A DNA stretch of 53,574 nucleotides, taken from Lachnospiraceae bacterium. GTDB taxonomy: Bacteria > Bacillota > Clostridia > Lachnospirales > Lachnospiraceae. Every line of letters begins with the position of its first letter. Positions within the stretch are counted from its first letter, which is position 1. This document shows, piece after piece, positions 26,353 to 35,055 of the stretch. The notes below the pieces were generated by a model, which was not told the DNA's origin, made no database searches, and saw nothing but the letters and a program-made list of their open reading frames with translations. Where the stretch lies: NCBI GenBank assembly GCA_022799755.1, contig JAAWOU010000017.1:1-53574 (forward strand). Direction: 5' to 3'. The position numbers and the translations under genes were made by a program.

Positions 26353-28031
26353 GAAACGCCGGACAGACCGGGCAGAACCGCCTGGAGCAGGTGTTCATCA
26401 ACATGCCGGAAGTCCGGTTCTATTTTTCCGGGGACAGGGAGCAGACAGGGGAGAACCTGGCAGCCTACCTTGGAAGCGAAGCATTGGAACTGCGGTGGAT
26501 AGAACGTTTCTCACAGACCGGGGAAAGCATCCGCTACTATGTGCTGCTGGATGTGTCGGCCTCTATCCGGGCAGGGGAATTTGACGGTATCACCCAGGCC
26601 CTGGCGGACTTTGCAGGGACCCTGCGCCCCCAGGATCAGATGGCCTTTCTGACGTTCGGGGAGGAGGTGGAGGTCCTCTTTGACCTGACCGGGGAGGAGC
26701 TGGCAAAAGAGAAAGGCGGGGCGCTTATACGCGGACTGGAGAATACGGATCAGTACACGCTTTTGTTCGAAGCCATACAGAAAGCGGCAGAGGACGCAGG
26801 GAGCTTAACGGGTGCCCGGCCGGCCAGGCGGGTCTTCTTCGTGGTCACGGACGGCGAGGATATTGCCAAAGGGATGGCCACAAAGGAAGAGGCCCTGGAG
26901 ACATTGCAGAGGAGCAGTATCCCTGTCTACGGATTTACCGTGGCCGGTGCAAAGCAGGATGCGGTGAATGCTTTCGGGGAATTTTCAAGGACTACGGGAG
27001 GCTGCCTGACCATATTGGGGTCCGGAGAGGAAAAAGAAAGCTTCGAGTCGGTGAGGCAGGAAATTCTGGATTCATACGAGGCGGTTTTTGCCGCAGATTC
27101 CAACCGGGTGTCCCACGAGACGGTGAGCGCCGTGCTGGAATTTGCGGCCCAGGGGGAGAAGCGGCAGCGCAGTGTGATGCAGGATCGCTGGATACAGGAC
27201 ACGGAAGCCCCTGTGGTGACAGAGGTCTTTCAGGAGGGAGCCAGACAGATCCGCGTGCTGTTCTCGGAGCCGGTAGAGGGAGCGGAGGCTGCCGAGAATT
27301 TTCGCCTGGAGGGAGAGCAGGGCGCCGTTGTTCCGGCCTATGCCTCTCCGGGAAGCGCCGGGGACAGCGTCGTTTTGACCTTTTCGGAGGATCTGGCCAA
27401 AGGGGACTACAATATAGTCTGCGAAAATATCAGGGACCGCTCCATGGAGCGCAATGCCCTGGAAAGCCAAAGCCCGGCGGGGAGCCTGCGGGTGGAGGGG
27501 ACCGAGGTGCCGGCGGAGACCCTGACGGAAAGCGGGGAACCGGCCGGGGAGACGAATCTGCTTAGGGACTATGGCTGGGCCGGGGTACTGGTGCTCTTGG
27601 TGCTGCTGGCAGGGGGCGTTTGGATCTTCTGGAAGCGGTTTCAGAAAAGGCAGGCAGTGGTCACCGTGGAGGGCAAGGCTGTGCTGGAATCCCGCACCCA
27701 GGTGCGCCGGCATATATCCGTGGAAGAGAAGAAATGGGAGGAGAGGCAGGTCTACTTTCATGTAAAGGGACAGAGGGAGGAAATTCCTGTGGTGATTCGA
27801 AAGAGCATGATTGTAGGCAGGGCTTCCACCTGCGAGCTGATTTTCGACGATCCGGCACTGTCCAGACAGCACTTTGCCATAGAGCTTGACGGAGGGAATC
27901 TCATGATACGGAACCTGAGTCAGAGCGGCTATACGGAGGTGAACGGCAACCGGCTGGGCACAGGCGCTTATACCCTGCGCCCGGGAGACGAGATCGGCGC
28001 AGGACGGCTGAGGCTGACCATACGCTGGTGA
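26337..28031 (+). CDS. VWA - SbsA-like Ig - transmembrane - FHA protein
   Basis: A 564-residue protein. A von Willebrand A domain (about 60-240) has the MIDAS motif D72-x-S74-x-S76. An Ig-like segment of the SbsA type (about 285-380, APVVTEVFxxGARQIRVLFSEPV) follows. A transmembrane helix spans about 412-433 with WKRFQKRQ after it, and a canonical FHA domain ends the protein (G494-R495, SRQH, VNG). Basic residues after the helix place the FHA in the cytoplasm and the VWA outside, yet no signal peptide is present. It likely links outside adhesion or assembly to inside phospho-reading. Confidence 0.88.
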   Translation: MEQNVGNAGQTGQNRLEQVFINMPEVRFYFSGDREQTGENLAAYLGSEALELRWIERFSQTGESIRYYVLLDVSASIRAGEFDGITQALADFAGTLRPQDQMAFLTFGEEVEVLFDLTGEELAKEKGGALIRGLENTDQYTLLFEAIQKAAEDAGSLTGARPARRVFFVVTDGEDIAKGMATKEEALETLQRSSIPVYGFTVAGAKQDAVNAFGEFSRTTGGCLTILGSGEEKESFESVRQEILDSYEAVFAADSNRVSHETVSAVLEFAAQGEKRQRSVMQDRWIQDTEAPVVTEVFQEGARQIRVLFSEPVEGAEAAENFRLEGEQGAVVPAYASPGSAGDSVVLTFSEDLAKGDYNIVCENIRDRSMERNALESQSPAGSLRVEGTEVPAETLTESGEPAGETNLLRDYGWAGVLVLLVLLAGGVWIFWKRFQKRQAVVTVEGKAVLESRTQVRRHISVEEKKWEERQVYFHVKGQREEIPVVIRKSMIVGRASTCELIFDDPALSRQHFAIELDGGNLMIRNLSQSGYTEVNGNRLGTGAYTLRPGDEIGAGRLRLTIRW

Positions 28032-28064
28032 CAGCACGCCGGCGGCAGAAAGGGACGTAAGAAC

Positions 28065-29381
28065 GTGGAGACAGAGAGTTTACAAAGTGGGAAATATCGG
28101 GTGGAGTCCGTCCTTGGCGCGGGCGGATTCGGAATTACATACAAGTGTACGGATGCGGACAGAGGGCTGGTCTGCGCCGTAAAGGAATACATGCCGGAGG
28201 CCATTGCCTCCAGAGATTCCACAGGCAGGATTGTGCCGAATGAGGAGAAGACAAGGGCCTTTCTCCATGGGAAGAAGCGCTTTCTGGAGGAGGCCCAGAT
28301 ACTGATGCGCATGGGAAACATCCCAGGGGTTGTCCATGTATGGGAGTCCTTTGAGGAGAACGGGACGGCATATTATGTGATGGAATTTCTGGAGGGGACC
28401 ACCCTGAAGCGGCTGATGCGCTCCATGGGAGGGAAGCTTCCGTATCCGCTGGCCTGCGAGGCCATAGAAAAGGCGGGGGCTGCCCTGGACATGATTCACA
28501 GGCAGGCGGGCATTTTCCACCGGGACATCAGCCCGGAGAACATCATGGTGATGCCGGACGGCGCTATCAAAATCATTGACTTCGGCAGCGCGAAGCTCAT
28601 GTCCGTGTCGGAGAACCAACAGTTCTCCGTGGTGCTGAAACCGGGCTTCGCCCCGCCGGAGCAATATGCCAGCAACTTAAGCCAGGGGAGTTTCACGGAC
28701 GTGTATGCGCTGGCCGGCACCTTTTACTATGCGGCTTCGGGGCGGATGATTCCTGTGGCGCCTGACAGGCTCATGGGCGCCCGGGTGGAGGATTTGTCCG
28801 GATTGGTGGCGGAGTGCAGCCGGGAGACTGCCGCTGCGGTGGAGCAGGCGCTAATGCTGGATCCCAAGTTCCGTACCCAGACCGTGTCGGAGTTCATCGA
28901 CGGCATTTTGCAGGGAACCTGCGGCAACCGGACGCAGCGCCCGGCCGTACCCGGGAATGCGGATCTGGGAGAGAGCCGGCCGTCCCGGGAAACTGCGGCC
29001 TCAGAGAACATCCGGACCCTGCAGAAGACCCTTGACATGGAGCCGGAGAGACAGGACGCCTGGCTGGAGGTGGTGGCGGGGGCATGCGCCGGAAAGAGAT
29101 ATCCCTTTGCAGCGGATATCCCCGTGACCGTGGGCCGGTCTCCGAAGAAGAGCCAAATCGTCTTAAGCGGCCATCCGGAGATCAGCGGCTGCCATTTCAA
29201 GCTCTTGTACGCACCGCAGAAAGCAGGGTTCTATGTGATCGATGAGTCCGTGAACGGGCTGTATTATCAGGGAGTCCGCCTGGAGAAAGGGAAGAAATAC
29301 AAGGTGTTTCCGGGAGACCGGCTCGGAGTGGGGAGCATGCAGTGCGTGATTACGGTAGGGGTGGAGAGCGATGGTAGATGA
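28065..29381 (+). CDS. Ser/Thr protein kinase with C-terminal FHA domain
   Basis: A 438-residue cytoplasmic kinase. The Gly-rich loop is G18-A-G-G-F-G23, followed by AVKEY, the catalytic loop H152-R-D154-I-S-P-E-N159 and DFG at D172. The activation segment carries KPGFAPPEQY. A linker leads to an FHA domain (about 350-435) with GRS at 357-359 and SGCH in place of SRxH. No transmembrane helix is seen, unlike PrkC-type kinases. GTG 28065 is the start, with AAAGGGA about 9 bp upstream. It overlaps the second PP2C by 11 bp, giving a kinase/phosphatase pair made together. Confidence 0.9.
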   Translation: METESLQSGKYRVESVLGAGGFGITYKCTDADRGLVCAVKEYMPEAIASRDSTGRIVPNEEKTRAFLHGKKRFLEEAQILMRMGNIPGVVHVWESFEENGTAYYVMEFLEGTTLKRLMRSMGGKLPYPLACEAIEKAGAALDMIHRQAGIFHRDISPENIMVMPDGAIKIIDFGSAKLMSVSENQQFSVVLKPGFAPPEQYASNLSQGSFTDVYALAGTFYYAASGRMIPVAPDRLMGARVEDLSGLVAECSRETAAAVEQALMLDPKFRTQTVSEFIDGILQGTCGNRTQRPAVPGNADLGESRPSRETAASENIRTLQKTLDMEPERQDAWLEVVAGACAGKRYPFAADIPVTVGRSPKKSQIVLSGHPEISGCHFKLLYAPQKAGFYVIDESVNGLYYQGVRLEKGKKYKVFPGDRLGVGSMQCVITVGVESDGR

Positions 29382-30162
29382 GAGCAGGGTCGTGACATTG
29401 AATCTGGAGGAGACGGACAGCGGGAGCGGACTGCGGTATACCGCATATTCCGTACCGGGTGCAAGGGAGAGCCAGCAGGACGCCTTGTTCGTGGGGGAGG
29501 GATCCGGAGCCGTTCTGGCAGTGGTCTGCGACGGCATGGGCGGTATGACAGGAGGGGAGAAAGCCAGCGCTTTGGCGGTCCGGATGCTGGCGGAGACCTT
29601 TTTCCAAAGAGAGCCGTCGGATGTGCCGGGCTTTTACCGGGGAATCGTCGGGGATATAGACGAGGCCGTCTACGGGCTGGAGGACAATGGGAAAAGGCTG
29701 GGAGCCGGTACTACGATAGTCGCTGTGACAGTGCGGCCGGAGGGGCTCTACTGGCTGTCCGTGGGGGACAGCCGTATCTATCTGCTGCGCCGCGGCCAGA
29801 TGCTCTGCCCGGTGCTTGCCCACAATTACCGTTTGCTCCTGGACGGGATGCTGGCGGAGGGCGCCATCGATGAAGCAAAATACAGACAGGAACTGCCCAA
29901 GGCGGAGGCTCTGATCAGCTTTCTGGGAGTGGGCGGGGTGGAACGGATGGAAGTGAATCCCAACCCTTTCCGACTGGAGGAGGGAGACCGGATCCTGCTG
30001 TGCAGCGACGGACTTTACAAGAGCCTGCCGGATGGGCGGATTCAGGAAATCCTGGAGGGCAGGATGCAGTTGGGGGCAAAGGTGCGGCAGCTGGTGGAGG
30101 AGGCGGTACAGGCCGGGGGACGCAGACAGGACAATACCAGCGTGATACTGCTCCAGGCGTAA
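29371..30162 (+). CDS. PP2C-family Ser/Thr phosphatase (second of two)
   Basis: A 263-residue PP2C domain with a short N-terminal lead. Motifs: SQQDALF, VVCDGMGGMTGGE, LSVGDSRIYLL, LLCSDGLYKSL and a closing RQDNTSVILL. The protein is soluble. It starts inside the end of the FHA-kinase gene (11-bp overlap), so the two are probably translated in fixed proportion and act on the same targets. It is closer to the stand-alone Stp-type layout than the first PP2C. It ends 137 bp before the next FHA gene. Confidence 0.92.
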   Translation: MVDESRVVTLNLEETDSGSGLRYTAYSVPGARESQQDALFVGEGSGAVLAVVCDGMGGMTGGEKASALAVRMLAETFFQREPSDVPGFYRGIVGDIDEAVYGLEDNGKRLGAGTTIVAVTVRPEGLYWLSVGDSRIYLLRRGQMLCPVLAHNYRLLLDGMLAEGAIDEAKYRQELPKAEALISFLGVGGVERMEVNPNPFRLEEGDRILLCSDGLYKSLPDGRIQEILEGRMQLGAKVRQLVEEAVQAGGRRQDNTSVILLQA

Positions 30163-30299
30163 CGGGCAGTGCGGACGGTATAGGGCAGGCGTTTTGGGCC
30201 CGGGAGCCGCAGTTTTTGCGGGATCAGATTTGTGACGATGGCTGTGACTTCAAATTGGCTGTTGTTTCAAATAGATAAATTTAAAGGAGGTTTTTTGGA

Positions 30300-30965
30300 A
30301 TGAATCTGAAGAGATGTAATAACGGTCATTTTTATGATGCGGATAAATTTACTACCTGTCCGCATTGCAACCCCACAGTCTCTGCATCGGAGGTTACGGT
30401 TGCCATGGATCCCGGGGATATGGATCCTCAGGTCAGGGCTGCGGCAGGCGCTTTCGGGGATGAAGACAGCAAGACCGTATCCCTGCAGGATGCCGTCAGT
30501 GCGGCTGTAGAGAGGGAAGCAGCGGCGCCGGCCGCGCCTGCGGCATCCTATGGGGCGTCCGACGACTCCAAGACTGTCAGCTTCTATGCGGCATCCTTTG
30601 GCACGGAGCCCACGGTAGGATGGCTGACCTGTATCGAGGGAGACCACTATGGGAAGAGCTTTCCGCTGAAATCCGGCAGAAACTTCATCGGCCGAAATCC
30701 GGATATGGACGTGGCGCTGACCGGAGATCAGAGCGTATCCAGAGAGCGTCACGCGGTGCTCATCTATGAGCCCAGAGCGAAATGCTTTATCGCCCAGGCA
30801 GGAGACGCCAGAGAGCTGTTCTACCTAAACGACAAAGTGGTGCTGAACAACGAGATGATGAAGAACTACGATATCCTCTCCGTTGGCAATGAGAAGCTGA
30901 TTTTCGTGGCTCTGTGCGGTCCGGAATTCAGCTGGGAGGATCACCCGAAAAAGGAAGAGGAATGA
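30300..30965 (+). CDS. Zinc-ribbon plus FHA domain protein (larger)
   Basis: A 221-residue protein with the same plan as the gene at 25801. An N-terminal ribbon (C-NNGHFYDADKFTTC-PHC, about residues 6-23) is followed by an acidic and Ala-rich linker with two DSKTVS stretches, which are possible Thr phosphorylation sites. An FHA domain (about 115-205) has FIGRNPDMDVAL and SRERH. The linker motif E/D-D-S-K-T-V-S resembles TxxE-type docking segments of FHA adaptors such as GarA, so self-binding after phosphorylation is possible. A strong AAAGGAGG precedes ATG 30300. The next gene begins 28 bp later. Confidence 0.82.
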   Translation: MNLKRCNNGHFYDADKFTTCPHCNPTVSASEVTVAMDPGDMDPQVRAAAGAFGDEDSKTVSLQDAVSAAVEREAAAPAAPAASYGASDDSKTVSFYAASFGTEPTVGWLTCIEGDHYGKSFPLKSGRNFIGRNPDMDVALTGDQSVSRERHAVLIYEPRAKCFIAQAGDARELFYLNDKVVLNNEMMKNYDILSVGNEKLIFVALCGPEFSWEDHPKKEEE

Positions 30966-30993
30966 TTTTTTATCAGGAGGGAGAGATACATAA

Positions 30994-31821
30994 ATGAAGA
31001 ATAAGAGCAAGATTCGTATGACACTGATGGTTATGGGGCTGGTGCATCTCATCGCGTATTTCGTGCTGCCTTACGGAAAATTGTCCGGGCTTATGGGGGG
31101 CCTGGGGGATTTGGGAAGCGCGCTGGGACTTGGGGACATGTACCCGAAGAATCTGACGGGCCTGGCAGTGTCGAAGATGTCCGATATGCTGGGAGGCGGC
31201 CCGGGAGTCACCTTTCTGTTCCTGATTCCGGTGATTTTGGGACTGCTGGTTTTGGCTTTAAACCTGATGGGAAAAGGGCGGCTCAGCTACGGATTTTCTG
31301 TGGGCCTGAGCCTGGTGTCCATTGTGGTATACGGAATTATTATGGCCTGCATAGCTGCGTTCGCAGCGGCAGGCTACGGCATAAGCTTCGGCGGCCCCGT
31401 TCTGCTGGCGCTGTCTGTGGCCCAGTTCGTGGTGTCTGTCGTGGGATGCGTGAAAAATGACGGCGGGAAAGCGAAAGCGTCCGGCGGAAAGAATGTGAAA
31501 GCCGGCAGGAAAGACGGGAAGCTGATCGGCGTCAGGGGCACTTATATGGGCGCGGAGATTCCTGTGAAGAGCGGAGACAAAGTTGTAATCGGACGCGATC
31601 CGTCCGTATGCAGCATTGTGGTCAAGGATGAAAAGGCTTCCAGGAGACATTGCGAAGTAAGCTATAATGCGGATAACGGCATGTATATGGTGACGGATCA
31701 GTCCTCAAACGGGACTTTCGGCGGTGACGGAAAGCGGCTCCCCGAGAGGACGGCAGTACCCATGTCCGCAGGCAGCACCATCCAGATCGGCAAGGACGGG
31801 GATGTGTTCCGGCTGGGCTGA
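30994..31821 (+). CDS. Four-helix membrane protein with C-terminal FHA domain
   Basis: A 275-residue protein. Four hydrophobic segments fill the first 150 residues. A basic, Gly/Ala/Lys-rich linker (GGKAKASGGKNVKAG) follows, then a cytoplasmic FHA domain (about 178-275). The FHA motif set is the most canonical in the window: IGRDPSVCSIVV, SRRHCEV and SSNGTF. It probably anchors phosphorylated partners at the membrane. GGAGGG precedes ATG 30994. A hairpin in the following gap may lower expression of the two big receptors downstream. Confidence 0.82.
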   Translation: MKNKSKIRMTLMVMGLVHLIAYFVLPYGKLSGLMGGLGDLGSALGLGDMYPKNLTGLAVSKMSDMLGGGPGVTFLFLIPVILGLLVLALNLMGKGRLSYGFSVGLSLVSIVVYGIIMACIAAFAAAGYGISFGGPVLLALSVAQFVVSVVGCVKNDGGKAKASGGKNVKAGRKDGKLIGVRGTYMGAEIPVKSGDKVVIGRDPSVCSIVVKDEKASRRHCEVSYNADNGMYMVTDQSSNGTFGGDGKRLPERTAVPMSAGSTIQIGKDGDVFRLG

Positions 31822-31976
31822 GTGTGAGGTGCGCAGGGGCATTCTTCCAAGCGCGTCCCTTGCGCTTTGCTGGCCCCGGTATTGATTGTTCTTGACAACA
31901 GGACTGCATTCTGCTGGACTGCGGCGAAGCGGCATGTCGGGAAGTGTAGAAAATACGCTGATGTAAGGGCATTACG

Positions 31977-32010
31977 GACTTCTGTGGCAGCAGGCTTTGC
32001 CGCAGAAGTC
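31977..32010 (+). terminator. Hairpin between the membrane-FHA gene and the first RCC1 kinase
   Basis: GACTTCTG plus TGGCA pairs with TGCCG plus CAGAAGTC to give a 13-bp stem with one G-U pair and an 8-nt loop. The tail (TTTGTC) is only weakly T-rich, so partial termination or attenuation is more likely than a full stop. Confidence 0.45.
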
Positions 32011-32058
32011 TTTGTCATGAGAGGAAATCCGCCGTAAGGTATGAGGGAGGAGAAAAGG

Positions 32059-34926
32059 ATGAGGGATCCGAACAGGCTGTGCCTCGGATGTATGAATGAG
32101 TGGGGGGATTCCGCCAGGCCGTGTCCTGTATGCGGATTTGTCAGGGACGGATATGAGAAGCCGCCCAGGTGGCTGCCCCTGAAGCATGTGCTGAACAAAA
32201 AATATATGATCGGAAAGGCCATCGGAGAGGGCGGTTTCGGCATCACCTATCTGGGTTGGGACTTAAATCTCCAGGTGCGGGTGGCCGTCAAGGAATACTT
32301 TCCCATGGGGCTTGCCACCAGGGAGACAGGGGCCGGCAGGGGCAATACCATCACTGCGCTTTCCGGCGCCCGGCAGGAGAGCTACCGCCAGGGGCTGGAG
32401 AAATTCATGGCGGAGGCCAGGAATCTGTCCAAATTTTATCAGCTGCAGGGCATCGTGGCCGTAAAGGATTTCTTTTTTGAAAATGATACCGCGTATATGG
32501 TGATGGAATATGTGGACGGCATCACTCTGGGCGCTTATCTGAAAGAGCGGGGAGGACAGCTGGGGGAGCAGGAGGTGCTGCAGCTCTTTCATCCGGTGAT
32601 GGAGTCCCTGAAAGTGGTGCATCAGGCGGGCATTGTCCACCGGGACATCAGCCCTGACAACATTATGATGACCAAGGACGGCAGGATGAAGCTCATCGAT
32701 TTCGGCGCGGCCAGATTCGCGGGAGGGGACACGGAGCGGAGCCTTACTATTATCTTAAAGCACGGCTATGCGCCTGCGGAGCAGTACCAGAGCCATGGGA
32801 ACCAGGGACCGTGGACGGATGTGTACGCTATCTGCGCCACCATGTACCGGATGATCACGGGAAAGGTGCCGCCCGGCGCCATGGACAGGCTCCACGAGGA
32901 CACTCTGGAGGAATTCTCCGCCCTGGGCTTTCAGGTGTCGGAGCGGACGGCATATGTGATTCTGGACAGGGGGATGGCCATCAAGGTGGAGAACCGCTGT
33001 CGGAGCATGGAGGAGCTGATGGAGGCGCTCTACGGCGCCGGGAAGTTTCGCAGGCAGAGAGGGAAGCGTATGCTGCCTGTGATTTTGGGTGCGTCCGTGG
33101 CGGGGGCTCTGTGCCTTGGCATAGGGGCATATCTGATAGCAGGGCAGATGGCGGGAGACATATCTGACGGACAGGGAGCAATCGGGGCAGGGGCTCAGGT
33201 TTCACCGGGACAGCCCCAGGGAGGTTCCGATTCAGGGGACTCTTACGGTTCCGGGGGACAGGATCCGGCAAAGCTGCCGGCGCGAAAGGAGGCGGAGCCG
33301 GTATCGCCGGAGGAATTGGCCGCCCTGCAGCAGGAGGCCGCGGAGGCGGCGGGCAGACTGCAGGCGGGGGCATACCATCTGATTTCGCTCCGGGATGACG
33401 GCACCGTGGCAGCCAGCGGCATGAACCGTTACGGAAATCTAAATGTGGGCAAATGGAGCGGCATCCGCTCCGTCTGTGCAGGTCCGGGCCACACGGTGGG
33501 GGTCCGGGAGGACGGAAGCGCCGTGGCCGCAGGGGACACTTCAGAGGGAAAGTGCGCGGTGGATACCTGGAAAGGGCTTGTGAAAGCGGCTGCCGGAGAG
33601 AATCATACGCTTGGGCTTAGGGAGGACGGCACCGTGGTGGCTGCAGGCGCAAATACCCAAAATCAGTGCAATGTGTCCGACTGGAGCGGGATACGGGATG
33701 TGGCCGCAGGCGGAAACCACTCTCTGGGTCTGCGCCAAGACGGAACAGTAGTTGCCGCGGGAGACGACGCCCAGGGCCAGTGCCGGACCGCGGAGTGGAC
33801 GGATATCGTTCAGATTGCCGCCAGAGGGAATGTCAGCGCAGGGCTGAAAGCGGACGGCAGCATTGTAATAGCGGGGGACAGCGGAGCGTTTGAGGATGCC
33901 CTTTCGTGGAAGCAGGTCACAGCCATTTCCCTCAGTGAGGGCTGTCTGGCGGGAATCTTGAGCGACAGGACGGTGGTGGTCGCGGGAAGTTCTATCATAT
34001 CCCGGGACAGGGTGGCCTCATGGGAGGGAATAGAGGCCATTGCGGCGGCGGACGAGACTTTGTTCGGCAGAAAAGCGGACGGCAGCATCGTCAGGACCAC
34101 CTATGAATACGGCAATGCCGCCAGAGAGGAGCTGCGGGGACTGAAGAAAGCGGTATCCGGAGGCGGGTATCTTGCAGGGCTTAAAAATGACGGCACAGTG
34201 CTGGTATGGGGCTTGGCAGGAGAGGATTTCGGACAGGCGGCAGTCAGCGGCTGGAGCGGGATACAGGATGTGGCAGCCTGTAGGGATGCCGTATTCGGGG
34301 TAAGGGAGGACGGTACGGTTCAGGTCATCGGCCAGGGCTATGAGGAGGTGTCCCACTGGACGGGCATACAGAGGATAGAGGCCTGCGACGGGATCGTGCT
34401 GGGCCTGGGCACGGACGGAAAAGTAAGGGCTGCCGGAGCGAATGCCCGGGAGCTGGAAATAAGCAGTTGGGAAAATGTCCGGGCCATATCGGCAGGAGAC
34501 CGGGGAACGGTAGTGGCGGTGCTTGATGATGGAAGCATAGTCGGAAGCGGTCGGGAATTTATGTACGGAGAGCCGCATACGGAGAGCATCTCTTCCGCCA
34601 AGTCCGTGGCCTGCGGCATGTATCACGCGGTGATCGTCCTGGAGGACGGCACCGTAAAAGTCAGCACCATCAGCGCAAGGAACAATGGCGGATACGGCAA
34701 TGTCTATAGCTGGAGGGATGTGGTGCAGGCGGCTGCAGGCGCGGAACACACGGTTGGGTTAAAGTCGGACGGAACTGTCCTGGCTGCGGGCTCCAACGCC
34801 AACGGCCAGTGTGAGGTCAGCGGCTGGACGGATGTGGTCTGTGTGGCGGCAGGAGAGTATTATACCCTTGGCATACAGTCCGATGGGACGCTGCTGGTGG
34901 CCGGAAAGCTGCCCGGGGAGTTCTGA
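32059..34926 (+). CDS. Receptor kinase: zinc ribbon - Ser/Thr kinase - TM - RCC1-like propeller (first)
   Basis: A 955-residue protein. A zinc ribbon uses C8, C11, C22 and C25. The kinase domain (about 50-320) has G56-E-G-G-F-G61, K78 in VAVKEYFP, H194-R-D196-I-S-P-D-N201 and DFG at D214. A transmembrane helix spans about 338-363. After a Gly/Pro-rich stalk, RCC1_2-like repeats of about 41 residues (LGLREDGTVVAAGxNxxGQC) run from about 437 to the end. The propeller would sit outside and could bind a ligand that controls the kinase. ATG 32059 follows GGGAGGAG; an ATG 18 bp upstream lacks one. Confidence 0.9.
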   Translation: MRDPNRLCLGCMNEWGDSARPCPVCGFVRDGYEKPPRWLPLKHVLNKKYMIGKAIGEGGFGITYLGWDLNLQVRVAVKEYFPMGLATRETGAGRGNTITALSGARQESYRQGLEKFMAEARNLSKFYQLQGIVAVKDFFFENDTAYMVMEYVDGITLGAYLKERGGQLGEQEVLQLFHPVMESLKVVHQAGIVHRDISPDNIMMTKDGRMKLIDFGAARFAGGDTERSLTIILKHGYAPAEQYQSHGNQGPWTDVYAICATMYRMITGKVPPGAMDRLHEDTLEEFSALGFQVSERTAYVILDRGMAIKVENRCRSMEELMEALYGAGKFRRQRGKRMLPVILGASVAGALCLGIGAYLIAGQMAGDISDGQGAIGAGAQVSPGQPQGGSDSGDSYGSGGQDPAKLPARKEAEPVSPEELAALQQEAAEAAGRLQAGAYHLISLRDDGTVAASGMNRYGNLNVGKWSGIRSVCAGPGHTVGVREDGSAVAAGDTSEGKCAVDTWKGLVKAAAGENHTLGLREDGTVVAAGANTQNQCNVSDWSGIRDVAAGGNHSLGLRQDGTVVAAGDDAQGQCRTAEWTDIVQIAARGNVSAGLKADGSIVIAGDSGAFEDALSWKQVTAISLSEGCLAGILSDRTVVVAGSSIISRDRVASWEGIEAIAAADETLFGRKADGSIVRTTYEYGNAAREELRGLKKAVSGGGYLAGLKNDGTVLVWGLAGEDFGQAAVSGWSGIQDVAACRDAVFGVREDGTVQVIGQGYEEVSHWTGIQRIEACDGIVLGLGTDGKVRAAGANARELEISSWENVRAISAGDRGTVVAVLDDGSIVGSGREFMYGEPHTESISSAKSVACGMYHAVIVLEDGTVKVSTISARNNGGYGNVYSWRDVVQAAAGAEHTVGLKSDGTVLAAGSNANGQCEVSGWTDVVCVAAGEYYTLGIQSDGTLLVAGKLPGEF

Positions 34927-35055
34927 GGACTTGGACGGACTCGGTCTACGAGAGTTTCACTGCAGGATCCGGAAGCCATGTTAAGCGCAGGCGCTTCAGG
35001 GGATGCAGCTTCGGGAACAGATACGGATTTCAGGAAGAAAGGACGGGAGAAAGGA

